A DNA stretch of 64,000 nucleotides. It comes from Heliomarina baculiformis. Its GTDB lineage: Bacteria > Pseudomonadota > Alphaproteobacteria > Rhodobacterales > Rhodobacteraceae. Position 1 is the first letter of the stretch. The number at the start of each line of letters is the position of its first letter. The DNA is taken from contig NZ_JAIMIC010000004.1 in assembly GCF_019966545.1 (NCBI RefSeq), forward strand, positions 186,001 to 250,000, given 5' to 3'. Shown here one piece after another: positions 37,027-44,223 of the stretch. A model generated the notes under the pieces. The model did no database searches, had not been told where the DNA came from, and saw only the letters and a program-made list of their open reading frames with translations. Position numbers and translations under genes: made by a program.

Positions 37027-37212
37027 ATGCTGGAAGGACTTGGCGGACTAATTATTCTCGTGCTGGACATCTGGGCGATCATCTCGATCATCGGGTCGGC
37101 CGCAAGCACGGGTAAAAAAGTATTGTGGGTTCTGCTCGTGCTGATCCTGCCTGTCATCGGCTTTATCATCTGGCTTGTCGCCGGGCCGAGATCGGGACAG
37201 AAGATCGCGTGA
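37027..37212 (+). CDS. PLDc_N-domain membrane mini-protein
   Basis: The protein has only 61 residues: two hydrophobic helices (LGGLIILVLDIWAIISIIGS and KKVLWVLLVLILPVIGFIIW) separated by the polar turn AASTGKK, ending in AGPRSGQKIA. This is the layout of the PLDc_N domain, found alone or at the front of cardiolipin synthases. AAGGAG lies 8 nt before the ATG. With an EcfG-type promoter upstream and a terminator downstream, it forms a stress-induced single-gene unit. Its molecular role is unknown. Confidence 0.85.
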   Translation: MLEGLGGLIILVLDIWAIISIIGSAASTGKKVLWVLLVLILPVIGFIIWLVAGPRSGQKIA

Positions 37213-37225
37213 CGAGACAAGGAAA

Positions 37226-37247
37226 ACGGGCCATCGGGCCCGTTTTT
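37226..37247. terminator. Intrinsic terminator after the PLDc_N gene
   Basis: A 7-bp stem, ACGGGCC / GGCCCGT with loop ATCG, ends in five T residues on the plus strand and has four on the minus strand. It can serve both this gene and the convergent Crp/Fnr gene. Confidence 0.85.
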
Positions 37248-37252
37248 CGTTT

Positions 37253-37981
37253 CTAAAGCAAGGGGCGCGGCTTGGGCAGCGATGCTTCCGATCTGGCCAT
37301 CTCGGCGAGCTTTTCGAGGTCATAGACCTTGAGGCTGTCGTTCGACCAGTTGGCCAGCTGACTCGCCCGCAATTTCGCCAGCGTCTTATTCGTGTGAACG
37401 AGCGACAGCCCCAGCGCATCGGCGAGATCTTGCTGGCGATAAGGGAGATCCATCGCCCTGTTTTCCACCAGACCAAGGGTTTTTCCACGAAGAAAAATTT
37501 TGAGAAGCGCCCATGCGATGGCCTGTGAGGCCGAGCGCTGGCCGAGAGAAAGCAATGTTTCACCAAGGAAATGCTCCTCGACAGCGGCGAGCCAGGTCAG
37601 ATCGAATGCGCGCTCTGGTTGAGATTTGAAAAGTGTCCATATACCTGAGCGATCAAAGACGCACAGGGTCATTTTCGTGGTCGCTTCGACGGAATGGCCC
37701 ATTTCCCGCATGATGCCTGCCTGCAAGCCTATGAAATCACCGGGAAAAATAAAGTTTATAACCTGTCGTCTGCCGTCTTCGGTGGTTTTGTAGCGCAGGC
37801 CAAGGCCGCGCAGCACCGTAAAGAGCTGCGGACTGTTCGAGCCTTCCATGAGGATGGGCGCGCCGGCGTCGACGGTGAGTTCGCCAACCTTGAAACGCTC
37901 CATGAACTTGATCTCCTCCGGGGTGAGATCGATGTAGGCGTCCTTGTTTCGCAGGGGGCATCTTTGACACTTGATTGGCAT
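37253..37981 (-). CDS. Crp/Fnr family transcriptional regulator
   Basis: The regulator has 242 residues. The cyclic-nucleotide-like beta barrel spans ~20-140 (FIFPGDFIGLQAGIM is the cap region) and the C-terminal winged helix includes LPYRQQDLADALGLSLVHTNKTLAKLR. The N-terminus begins MPIKCQRCPLRNK, with only Cys5 and Cys8 close together and one more cysteine in MTLCVFD. This is short of the four cysteines expected for a classical Fnr 4Fe-4S cluster. It is therefore not a plain FnrL, and the signal is unknown. The 15-bp palindrome TGCGAAGAATTCGCA at 38015-38029 upstream is a candidate operator. Confidence 0.85.
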   Translation of the reverse strand: MPIKCQRCPLRNKDAYIDLTPEEIKFMERFKVGELTVDAGAPILMEGSNSPQLFTVLRGLGLRYKTTEDGRRQVINFIFPGDFIGLQAGIMREMGHSVEATTKMTLCVFDRSGIWTLFKSQPERAFDLTWLAAVEEHFLGETLLSLGQRSASQAIAWALLKIFLRGKTLGLVENRAMDLPYRQQDLADALGLSLVHTNKTLAKLRASQLANWSNDSLKVYDLEKLAEMARSEASLPKPRPLL

Positions 37982-38014
37982 GCTGCGGTCTTAACCTTGT
38001 ATGTCATAGTTTAA

Positions 38015-38029
38015 TGCGAAGAATTCGCA
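38015..38029. promoter_or_regulatory. 15-bp palindrome between divergent regulator genes
   Basis: TGCGAA-GAA-TTCGCA is a perfect inverted repeat in the 88-nt gap between the Crp/Fnr gene and the receiver-like gene. It does not match the Crp/Fnr half-site TTGAT, so the binding protein is unknown. Confidence 0.4.
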
Positions 38030-38069
38030 GCGTCGTTAAATGTCTCCTAAAATACGGAGCTTTTCCTCG

Positions 38070-38426
38070 ATGCCAAATCTTTTCGTAGTCGATCCTGACC
38101 CTGTGATCGCTTTGGACCTGTCCGAAGCGCTCGCAGAGTTTGTGCCCGACGGCGTCGTACATGTTTTTTCGTCGATTGCAGATGCACATGACGCGTTGGT
38201 GCGCATCGCCAAGCCATGGCTTACCATTGTCAGCGTTCCCTCGTCGGAGCTACGTAGCCCGCGGGTGAAGGAAACCCTGCACGTTCTTTCGGAGCGCACT
38301 GTCGTGGTGGCCGAACAGCCAGAGTACAATAACCTCGCCGTTCCGAACTCGATCCTTGTTCAACGGCCATTCACAACAGACATGATCTCGAGCGCGATCG
38401 TCAATCTCGGCGCGCCCCGGCGTTGA
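38070..38426 (+). CDS. Degenerate (pseudo-)receiver domain protein
   Basis: A stand-alone receiver-like protein of 118 residues. The first strand and acidic pair are present (NLFVVDPDPVIALDL), but the usual phospho-acceptor Asp is replaced by Ser55 in WLTIVSVPSSE. The conserved Lys of the KP motif is Arg in LVQRPFTTD. It is thus unlikely to be phosphorylated in the normal way. The ATG at 38070 has ACGGAG 10 nt upstream; an ATG at 38040 lacks a site. No output domain is present. Its 3' end overlaps the convergent holin-like gene by 26 nt. The nearby PhyR stress system suggests it could act as a scaffold or competitor; that is inference. Confidence 0.7.
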   Translation: MPNLFVVDPDPVIALDLSEALAEFVPDGVVHVFSSIADAHDALVRIAKPWLTIVSVPSSELRSPRVKETLHVLSERTVVVAEQPEYNNLAVPNSILVQRPFTTDMISSAIVNLGAPRR

Positions 38427-38763
38427 GCCCAGCCTGCATTCCATAGAGAAACGCCTGCACAAGCGGCGGAGATTTCGGTGGCAAGGATGAGGCTGCTGCC
38501 TGAACCCGTTGTTGCTGACGCACTGCGTGACGTCGACTGCTGCCGTTGCTCATCAGCGCGACCGCGATGAATATCAGGCCTACGCCAGCGTAACAGCATC
38601 CGATGATCAGCGAAGCCGTAAGCGCGTCATATGTGATGGAAAGATAGATCCAGGCCGCGAGCGTTAAAAAGCCTAGGCCAATGAGTAAAATCAGCAGTCC
38701 CACAGAAAGCAGGGCTGCTGTTCGGGCGGCATCTGCCGCCGCTTGCTTTACACCATTAAGCAT
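38401..38763 (-). CDS. Phage holin family (Phage_holin_3_6-like) small membrane protein
   Basis: The protein has 120 residues and two hydrophobic helices (LLSVGLLILLIGLGFLTLAA and ASLIIGCCYAGVGLIFIAVA), preceded by an amphipathic MLNGVKQAAADAARTAA. The C-terminal tail is basic and Pro/Ala-rich. Despite the family name, such proteins beside DUF883 partners are usually host membrane/stress proteins rather than lysis proteins. No other phage gene is nearby. It follows the DUF883 gene with 1 nt between them. Confidence 0.78.
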   Translation of the reverse strand: MLNGVKQAAADAARTAALLSVGLLILLIGLGFLTLAAWIYLSITYDALTASLIIGCCYAGVGLIFIAVALMSNGSSRRHAVRQQQRVQAAASSLPPKSPPLVQAFLYGMQAGLNAGARRD

Positions 38764-38764
38764 A

Positions 38765-39091
38765 TTAGCGGCGGCTGGTCAGGCAACCGATAAGAAAGCC
38801 GATACCGGCGGCGATGCCGAGGGCGGTGGCGGGTTGCGCCGATACGAACTCTGTCGCCTGATCGCGCGCGTCGCGTGCTTGGGTCGAAATATAATCTTCG
38901 GCTTCGGCTTTCTTGCGGCGAGCGGTGTTCGTCAGCTCGGATTTCTTTTCGCGGCCGATTTCGGTGATCGTTTCCGTCAGCGACGACAGGTCTTTGCGGA
39001 GCGTTTCAATCTGCGCGCTGAGTTCGTCGACAGTTTTCTGCTGAGTGCTATCGGAAGCGCCGGGGTTCAGTTTCGTCGTAGTATTGGCCAT
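38765..39091 (-). CDS. DUF883 (ElaB/YqjD-like) membrane-anchored helical protein
   Basis: The protein has 108 residues. A long, charged, coiled-coil-like stretch (~25-85, VDELSAQIETLRKDLSSLTE, then EKKSELTNTARRKKAEAEDY) precedes a single C-terminal membrane helix with glycine motif (ATALGIAAGIGFLIGCL) and basic end TSRR. This matches ElaB/YqjD/DUF883 proteins, some of which bind ribosomes at the membrane in stationary phase. It is cotranscribed with the holin-like gene. A weak EcfG-type promoter is upstream. Confidence 0.85.
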   Translation of the reverse strand: MANTTTKLNPGASDSTQQKTVDELSAQIETLRKDLSSLTETITEIGREKKSELTNTARRKKAEAEDYISTQARDARDQATEFVSAQPATALGIAAGIGFLIGCLTSRR

Positions 39092-39133
39092 TTCGGTCTC
39101 CTTTAAGGAATTTCTGTGGGAGCTTGGTGGGCT

Positions 39134-39158
39134 AACGCGCCGACTGGATTAAAGTTTC
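39134..39158 (-). promoter_or_regulatory. Weak EcfG-type promoter ahead of the DUF883/holin pair
   Basis: Read on the minus strand: GAAAC, a 16-nt spacer, then CGTT. There is one mismatch in the -35 element (GAAAC for GGAAC). It lies 43 nt before the DUF883 start. Confidence 0.4.
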
Positions 39159-39243
39159 GCAATCATTAAGCAAGCTGACCAGAAAAATTGAAACATGCAT
39201 TTCATCCACATGTTTTGAAGGGCATCGGCTAGGGATTGAAATG

Positions 39244-39270
39244 AAAAACCCGGCTGGAGGAGCCGGGTTT
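39244..39270 (-). terminator. Intrinsic terminator after phyR
   Basis: A 10-bp stem, AAACCCGGCT / AGCCGGGTTT with a 5-nt loop, is followed by T residues when read on the minus strand. It lies 25 nt past the phyR stop. Confidence 0.82.
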
Positions 39271-39294
39271 CTCGAAAGCGTTTTGCCGGTTAAT

Positions 39295-40113
39295 TCACGC
39301 GTTTTTCAGCGTTTCGGTCGAGGCAAAGAACATTGCCTGGCTGACCGCCGATTTAACCTGATCTTCCTTGTAGGGTTTGGAAATCAGGAAGGCCGGTTCG
39401 GGACGTTCGCCGGTAAGCAGACGCTCCGGGAATGCGGTGATGAAGATAACAGGAACATCACCGATTGCCTTGAGCAGGTCGTTCACCGCGTCGATTCCAG
39501 AGGAATTGTCAGCGAGCTGGATGTCCGCGAGGATCAGGTCCGGCTTTGTTTGCTTGCCCAGTTCAACAGCGCTTGTCCGGGTGCGACCGACGCCGGTGAC
39601 CTCGTGGCCAAGATCGGTCACGATGGCGCTGATATCCGCTGCGATGATCGGTTCATCCTCGATGACGAGAACCCGTCCGGAGATCGCACTCTGCATGTCC
39701 ATACGGGCCACGTTGATCAGGTGACGCACCTCGTCACGGCTGATCTGCATGATCGTGCTGATGTCCGCGATGGAAAACTCCTCAACGGTCGAAAGCAGCA
39801 GCGCCTCGCGCGTGTTTTTCTCAAGATTGCCAAGATAGGCCTGAGCCTTTGCGAAAGTGGATTCCTGCTCGATCTCGGCCATGGGAGCACCGCTGCTCGA
39901 CCAGATGGCATGGAAGCATTTGAACAGTCCGACCCGGACGGAAACGTCGTCGGTAAAGACGGAACGATCCTGTAGAATCGTTTCGAGCGTCGCAACCGCA
40001 TATTTGTCACCGCTCGATTGAGCGCCCGTCAGAGCACGTGCATATCTTCTCAGATATGGAAGCTCCCCGGCTATCTGGTCGGAGAGGTCAGGTGTCGTGT
40101 CACCATCTGACAT
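39295..40113 (-). CDS. phyR: General stress response regulator PhyR (anti-anti-sigma, sigma-like + receiver)
   Basis: The protein has 272 residues. An N-terminal sigma-like domain (~1-140; LPYLRRYARALTGAQSSGDK, then TREALLLSTVEEFSIADIS) is joined to a receiver domain. The receiver is intact: acidic pair in LVIEDEPIIAAD, phospho-acceptor Asp197 in LILADIQLAD, and Lys246 in LISKPY. When phosphorylated, PhyR binds NepR and frees EcfG. The ATG at 40113 has AAGGCG upstream. It diverges from nepR-ecfG across a 108-nt region containing overlapping EcfG promoters, so it is autoregulated. Confidence 0.95.
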   Translation of the reverse strand: MSDGDTTPDLSDQIAGELPYLRRYARALTGAQSSGDKYAVATLETILQDRSVFTDDVSVRVGLFKCFHAIWSSSGAPMAEIEQESTFAKAQAYLGNLEKNTREALLLSTVEEFSIADISTIMQISRDEVRHLINVARMDMQSAISGRVLVIEDEPIIAADISAIVTDLGHEVTGVGRTRTSAVELGKQTKPDLILADIQLADNSSGIDAVNDLLKAIGDVPVIFITAFPERLLTGERPEPAFLISKPYKEDQVKSAVSQAMFFASTETLKNA

Positions 40114-40141
40114 ATTATTTCGCCTTTTTTTCATATCAGTC

Positions 40142-40168
40142 GGAACCGAACGTCTGATCATTGCGTTT
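40142..40168 (+). promoter_or_regulatory. EcfG promoter of nepR-ecfG
   Basis: GGAAC at 40142-40146, a 17-nt spacer and CGTTT at 40164-40168 form a full EcfG consensus promoter. The nepR ATG is 53 nt downstream. Confidence 0.82.
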
Positions 40169-40174
40169 GGTTCC
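40149..40174 (-). promoter_or_regulatory. EcfG promoter of phyR, overlapping and mirroring the nepR promoter
   Basis: On the minus strand GGAAC (40174-40170), a 17-nt spacer and CGTT (40152-40149) also match the consensus. The two promoters overlap almost completely, so polymerase can occupy only one at a time. Confidence 0.78.
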
Positions 40175-40221
40175 TGATGTAGCATAGGTTTTTTGAACGG
40201 CAGTGGGAATAGCAGAGAATT

Positions 40222-40389
40222 ATGATGGCGACAGAGAACAATAAAGGATCGGATCGGGTTGCAGCGATAATCGATCAAAATCTGAAGCTGGTCTATTCGG
40301 ATCTCGTGCAAGAAGACCTGCCGGACAGGTTCAAGGATTTGCTCGCAGTACTGAAAGCTCAGGAAGCGGAAGAGAAGTCCAAGAAATGA
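40222..40389 (+). CDS. nepR: Anti-sigma factor NepR
   Basis: Small protein of 55 residues. The conserved NepR helices are clear: IIDQNLKLVYSDLVQEDLP followed by DRFKDLLAVLK. This is the helix-turn-helix region that wraps EcfG and is captured by PhyR. Two consecutive ATG codons (40222, 40225) could start it. Its stop overlaps the ecfG start (ATGA), so anti-sigma and sigma factor are translationally coupled. It is the third partner of the PhyR-NepR-EcfG switch. Confidence 0.93.
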   Translation: MMATENNKGSDRVAAIIDQNLKLVYSDLVQEDLPDRFKDLLAVLKAQEAEEKSKK

Positions 40390-40943
40390 ACAAAACTGAT
40401 CCTCGCGACGGTTTGGTCGACCATCTTCCTGCGCTTCGTGCCTTTGCGCTCAGCTTGACCCGGAACGGTGCCACGGCGGACGACATGGTGCAGGATACCG
40501 TGGTCAAGGCCTGGACCAACATAGACAAGTTCAAGGAAGGCACCAACATGCGTGCCTGGCTGTTCACTATCCTTCGCAACACTTACTATTCGAGCCGTCG
40601 CAAGCTGAACCGCGAAGTCGCCGATGTCGACGGTGCGTTCACGTCGACACTGTCCGTGAAGCCCGACCACGACGGTCGCATGCAGCTGACGGACTTCAAG
40701 AAGGCATTCGAGACCCTGCCGGACGAACAGCGCGAGGCGCTGATTCTGGTCGGGGCCTCGGGTTTTTCCTACGAGGAAGCCGCGTCTATGTGTAAGGTGG
40801 CCGTCGGCACGATTAAAAGCCGAGCCAACCGGGGCCGGGCCAAGCTGGCTGAAATACTGCAATTGGAAGATGATGGACCGATGGAACTGACCGATCAGGC
40901 GACGATGGCTGTCGTTGCTGGCGCCGGTTCCACCACTAGATGA
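40386..40943 (+). CDS. ecfG: General stress ECF sigma factor EcfG
   Basis: ECF sigma factor of 185 residues. Region 2 is seen in DMVQDTVVKAWTNIDKF and MRAWLFTILRNTYYSSRRK. Region 4 is LPDEQREALILVGASGFSYE followed by KVAVGTIKSRANRGRAKL. This fits the EcfG (ECF15) group and the PhyR/NepR neighbours confirm it. It directs transcription from GGAAC-N16/17-cGTT promoters, several of which are visible within 6 kb. Both ends overlap neighbouring genes by 4 nt. Confidence 0.94.
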   Translation: MNKTDPRDGLVDHLPALRAFALSLTRNGATADDMVQDTVVKAWTNIDKFKEGTNMRAWLFTILRNTYYSSRRKLNREVADVDGAFTSTLSVKPDHDGRMQLTDFKKAFETLPDEQREALILVGASGFSYEEAASMCKVAVGTIKSRANRGRAKLAEILQLEDDGPMELTDQATMAVVAGAGSTTR

Positions 40944-42670
40944 GTTCAGAAGTGCCCAAAGAGCATCGTTGGTGGAATAGTCTTCGCGCCAGGTTGATCG
41001 TAATGATCTCCCTGGCGCTTCTGCCTGTTGGGCTGATGGCTATTCTCCAAACGCGAAACGTAACCGAAAAGGCGCGGCGTAATGCCGAGCTTGCGCTGCT
41101 GGCGATGGTCGAGCAGTCGGCGTTGCAGGAGCGGCTGGTGATCCAGCGGGCGTTCGGCGTTGCCGATGGGATCGCCGAGATTGCACCGGAAATCGAGGGC
41201 GATGTAGATCAGTGCACGGCGCAACTTGCAGGCATCGCGGAACGCTCTCAACGCTTCAGTTTCATCGGCATTGTAGACACCGAAGGTAACATGGAATGCT
41301 CTTCGACCGGTACCCAGATGAATGTCAAGGAGAGCGAAAACTACTACGGTTTTCTCGGCTCTCGCGAACCCTCGATCAGCGTCGTATCCCGCCCGTCGGT
41401 CACGCGCTCTCCGGTCATTTCGGTTGCGGTGCCCATCCTGAGCGGAGATCAGCTTGACGGGCATGTGCTGATTTCGATCCCGCACCATACGCTTTCGCCG
41501 CCCGAGCAAGACGACAAGGAAGCGGCGATGGCCTTGAAGGACATCGTTACTTTCAACAGCAAGGGCGATGTTCTGTCGTTTCGCGGGGGGGAGGAGTTCC
41601 GCCCCGAACGGCTTCCGGCGGGTCTGAACCTTGCGGCCCTGACGACAGATACCTCGAACGCGTTTTCAAGCCTGAACCGTCTGGGACAGGACCGTATTTA
41701 TAGCGTCGTACCGATACAGAACGGCCAACTGTTCGTGTTGGGGATATGGGATGCGCAGTCGGGGCTCGCCGAACAGATCGTCGGGCGCTATCCACAGCTT
41801 ATCTTTCCGATCCTTATGTGGCTGGTTAGCCTTGCCGTTGTTATCGGGGCCATCCATCACCTTGTTTTGCGCCATGTGCGCAGCCTGCGTCGCCAGATGG
41901 TCCGCTTTGCGCGCGACCGTGCTTTGCAGGAGCCGAAGACAGTAAATGAAATGCCGACGGAACTGAGAGAGATCCAAACAAGTTTCAGTACCATGGCTTA
42001 TTCAATCATGCAGGACGAGGCTAATCTCGAAGATGCAGTGCGTGAGAAAAACGTGCTGATCCGAGAAATTCACCATCGGGTGAAGAACAACCTCCAGCTC
42101 ATTTCGTCGATCGTGAACATGCAGATCCGGAATGTAGAGAGCCCGGAGGCAAAAGAGATCCTTCGGCGGGTGCAGGATCGCGTCCTGAGCCTCGCAACCA
42201 TTCACCGCGATCTTTACCAGTCCAACTCGGCCGGGCTGGTGAATGTCGGGAACCTCATCAACGAGGTCATCGAGAAAAGCGTCCACATAGGCTCGGACCA
42301 GAGTAAGCCGGTTCAGATTGAATCCGATATCGAGGATATCATGCTTTACCCGGATCAGGCGGTGCCGATGTCGCTTTTGGCGGCTGAAGCTGCGACCAAT
42401 GCAATGAAGTATGTCGGTGCAGCCAACGGTGGTGACCGCTGGATCAAGGTGTCGTTCGTTGCAGGCGAGGGCAAGACTCGTGTGTTTCATCTGTCAAACT
42501 GCGTGGGCGATGAGCCTGCCATGCAGGGCACGGGCATGGGCACCAAATTGATCAAGGCCTTTGCTATTCAGCTTGACGCCAAGCTGGACGTCGAAGATCA
42601 GCCCGACGAGTATGCCCTTACCGTGACGTTCGATGCGGCGGATTTCATAGCGCAGGCGGAAAGCTACTGA
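40940..42670 (+). CDS. Membrane sensor histidine kinase, HisKA_2 family (PhyK-like)
   Basis: The kinase has 576 residues. A membrane helix (~18-36, ARLIVMISLALLPVGLMAIL), a ~245-residue extracytoplasmic sensor region with few cysteines and a second helix (~287-310) precede a HAMP-like linker. The HisKA_2 phospho-acceptor motif follows: IREIHHRVKNNLQLISSIVN (His378/379). The ATPase N-box is AAEAATNAMKY and the G-box is GTGMGTKLIK. Its start overlaps ecfG (ATGA), so it is the obvious phosphodonor candidate for PhyR. The signal is unknown. Confidence 0.92.
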   Translation: MSSEVPKEHRWWNSLRARLIVMISLALLPVGLMAILQTRNVTEKARRNAELALLAMVEQSALQERLVIQRAFGVADGIAEIAPEIEGDVDQCTAQLAGIAERSQRFSFIGIVDTEGNMECSSTGTQMNVKESENYYGFLGSREPSISVVSRPSVTRSPVISVAVPILSGDQLDGHVLISIPHHTLSPPEQDDKEAAMALKDIVTFNSKGDVLSFRGGEEFRPERLPAGLNLAALTTDTSNAFSSLNRLGQDRIYSVVPIQNGQLFVLGIWDAQSGLAEQIVGRYPQLIFPILMWLVSLAVVIGAIHHLVLRHVRSLRRQMVRFARDRALQEPKTVNEMPTELREIQTSFSTMAYSIMQDEANLEDAVREKNVLIREIHHRVKNNLQLISSIVNMQIRNVESPEAKEILRRVQDRVLSLATIHRDLYQSNSAGLVNVGNLINEVIEKSVHIGSDQSKPVQIESDIEDIMLYPDQAVPMSLLAAEAATNAMKYVGAANGGDRWIKVSFVAGEGKTRVFHLSNCVGDEPAMQGTGMGTKLIKAFAIQLDAKLDVEDQPDEYALTVTFDAADFIAQAESY

Positions 42671-44223
42671 TGAGACCGGTCCCGCAAACTGCGGCCTCTC
42701 GGGATTTTCAGGTTTTTATAACCGCCGGCGAGGCCTACCCCGAATTCGAACGCATGTTTCTGAATGCGCGCGAGAGCGTCACGCTGGCGTTCCGGATCTT
42801 CGACCCCTGGACAAAGCTGCATTCGCCAGAGGCGCTTGAAATTGGCGACACCTGGATGGACCTGATCGCGCACACCCTAAGCCGCGGTGTGTCCATCGAC
42901 CTGACCATCACCGATTTCGATCCTGTGCTGCGTCCGGACCTGCATCGTGGCACATGGTCTTCGATTCGTGCGATTGCCGCCGCTGGTGAACTGTCTACGA
43001 ACCCGGATCTGCTGCGGGTCCATGCGTCGATGCATCCGGCGCGGGTCGGGGCGATCACGCGCCTTGCGCTTTGGCCGCGCACCTATCTCGAAATCCGAAA
43101 GACGGTTTCGAAGATCAACACCGACGATCATGCGCATATTGATCGTTTCATGTCCGAAGTGCCGTTTCTGAGGCGCAACCTTCGCCGCTTCAAGGACAAG
43201 CTGGGCGCGCGGCTGCTGCCGCTGCCTTTCCTTGTGCCTGTTACGCATCACCAAAAGCTCGCGGTTTTCGACCGGGACCTTTTGTACATCGGCGGGCTGG
43301 ATCTGAACGACAGGCGCTACGATACGCCGGCCCATGAAAGACCGGCCGACGAAACGTGGCATGACATACAGGTCAGCGTTAAAGGCCCCGAAGTCGAAGA
43401 TGCGTTGCGACATCTGGAGACCTTCGAAGATGTCACTCTGCGCCAGATTGACCCGCCCAAGTTGCCAAACCTGATGCGGACACTGTCTCGCAAACCGAAA
43501 CTCAACCTGTTCCGGCTTTCGCCGAGCGTCTGCGTAACGGAATTGTCGGATTTTCATCACGCTGCCGTCGCGCGGTCGGAGAACCTGATTTACCTCGAAA
43601 GTCAGTTTTTTCGGGATGTGAAATTGGCCAAGAGTTTTGCCAAGGCGGCCAAGAAAAACCCGGCATTGAAGCTCATACTGATTCTCCCAGCGGCCCCGGA
43701 CGACGTCGCCTTTGAACAGTCATCAGCGGGGGACGCTCGCTACGGAGAATATCTGCAGGCCAAAAGCGTCAAGATTCTGCGCGAGGCTTTTGGCGAAAGG
43801 ATTTTCATCGGGTCCCCGGCGCGACCCGTGCCCAGCGACACACCCGACCGAAGCCGGATTTACGGGGCACCGATCATCTACGTGCATGCGAAGGTGTCGA
43901 TCTTCGACCACCGTGAAGCTGTCGTTTCCTCGGCAAACCTGAACGGTCGATCACTGAAATGGGATACCGAGGCGGGCGTGAGAATATCTGAACCCGAGCA
44001 CATCTCGCATCTGAAGAAGAAATGTTTCGAGCACTGGCTGGTCGAGGGCGTAAACGAATCTTTCTTTGATCCGGATCAGGCGGTCGAAGCATGGCGCAAC
44101 CGTGCCCGCGAGAACGCGCGCGCCAAGCCCGAGGATCGCAAGGGGTTCATCGTGCCCTATACCTCGGCCCCGGCGCGGCGGTTCGGTCATTCCTTGCCGG
44201 GGATCCCCGAAGAAATGGTCTGA
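42670..44223 (+). CDS. Phospholipase D-like (HKD) protein in the stress operon
   Basis: Cytoplasmic-looking protein of 517 residues with two HKD motifs: THHQKLAVFDRDLLYIGGLD (~192-211) and YVHAKVSIFDHREAVVSSAN (~403-422). The second has the typical S-x-N-x-x-x-R-S extension (SSANLNGRSLKWDTE). No signal peptide or membrane segment is seen, unlike cardiolipin synthases. It may hydrolyse or transfer phosphatidyl groups. The start overlaps the kinase stop (TGATG), placing it as the last gene of nepR-ecfG-kinase-PLD. It converges with the AI-2E family gene with a 37-nt overlap. Confidence 0.87.
   Translation: MRPVPQTAASRDFQVFITAGEAYPEFERMFLNARESVTLAFRIFDPWTKLHSPEALEIGDTWMDLIAHTLSRGVSIDLTITDFDPVLRPDLHRGTWSSIRAIAAAGELSTNPDLLRVHASMHPARVGAITRLALWPRTYLEIRKTVSKINTDDHAHIDRFMSEVPFLRRNLRRFKDKLGARLLPLPFLVPVTHHQKLAVFDRDLLYIGGLDLNDRRYDTPAHERPADETWHDIQVSVKGPEVEDALRHLETFEDVTLRQIDPPKLPNLMRTLSRKPKLNLFRLSPSVCVTELSDFHHAAVARSENLIYLESQFFRDVKLAKSFAKAAKKNPALKLILILPAAPDDVAFEQSSAGDARYGEYLQAKSVKILREAFGERIFIGSPARPVPSDTPDRSRIYGAPIIYVHAKVSIFDHREAVVSSANLNGRSLKWDTEAGVRISEPEHISHLKKKCFEHWLVEGVNESFFDPDQAVEAWRNRARENARAKPEDRKGFIVPYTSAPARRFGHSLPGIPEEMV

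Noticed and set aside
38401-38763. Possible prophage remnant because of the holin-like gene
   Set aside because: No other phage gene or attachment site is nearby; the DUF883 partner and stress neighbourhood point to a host protein.
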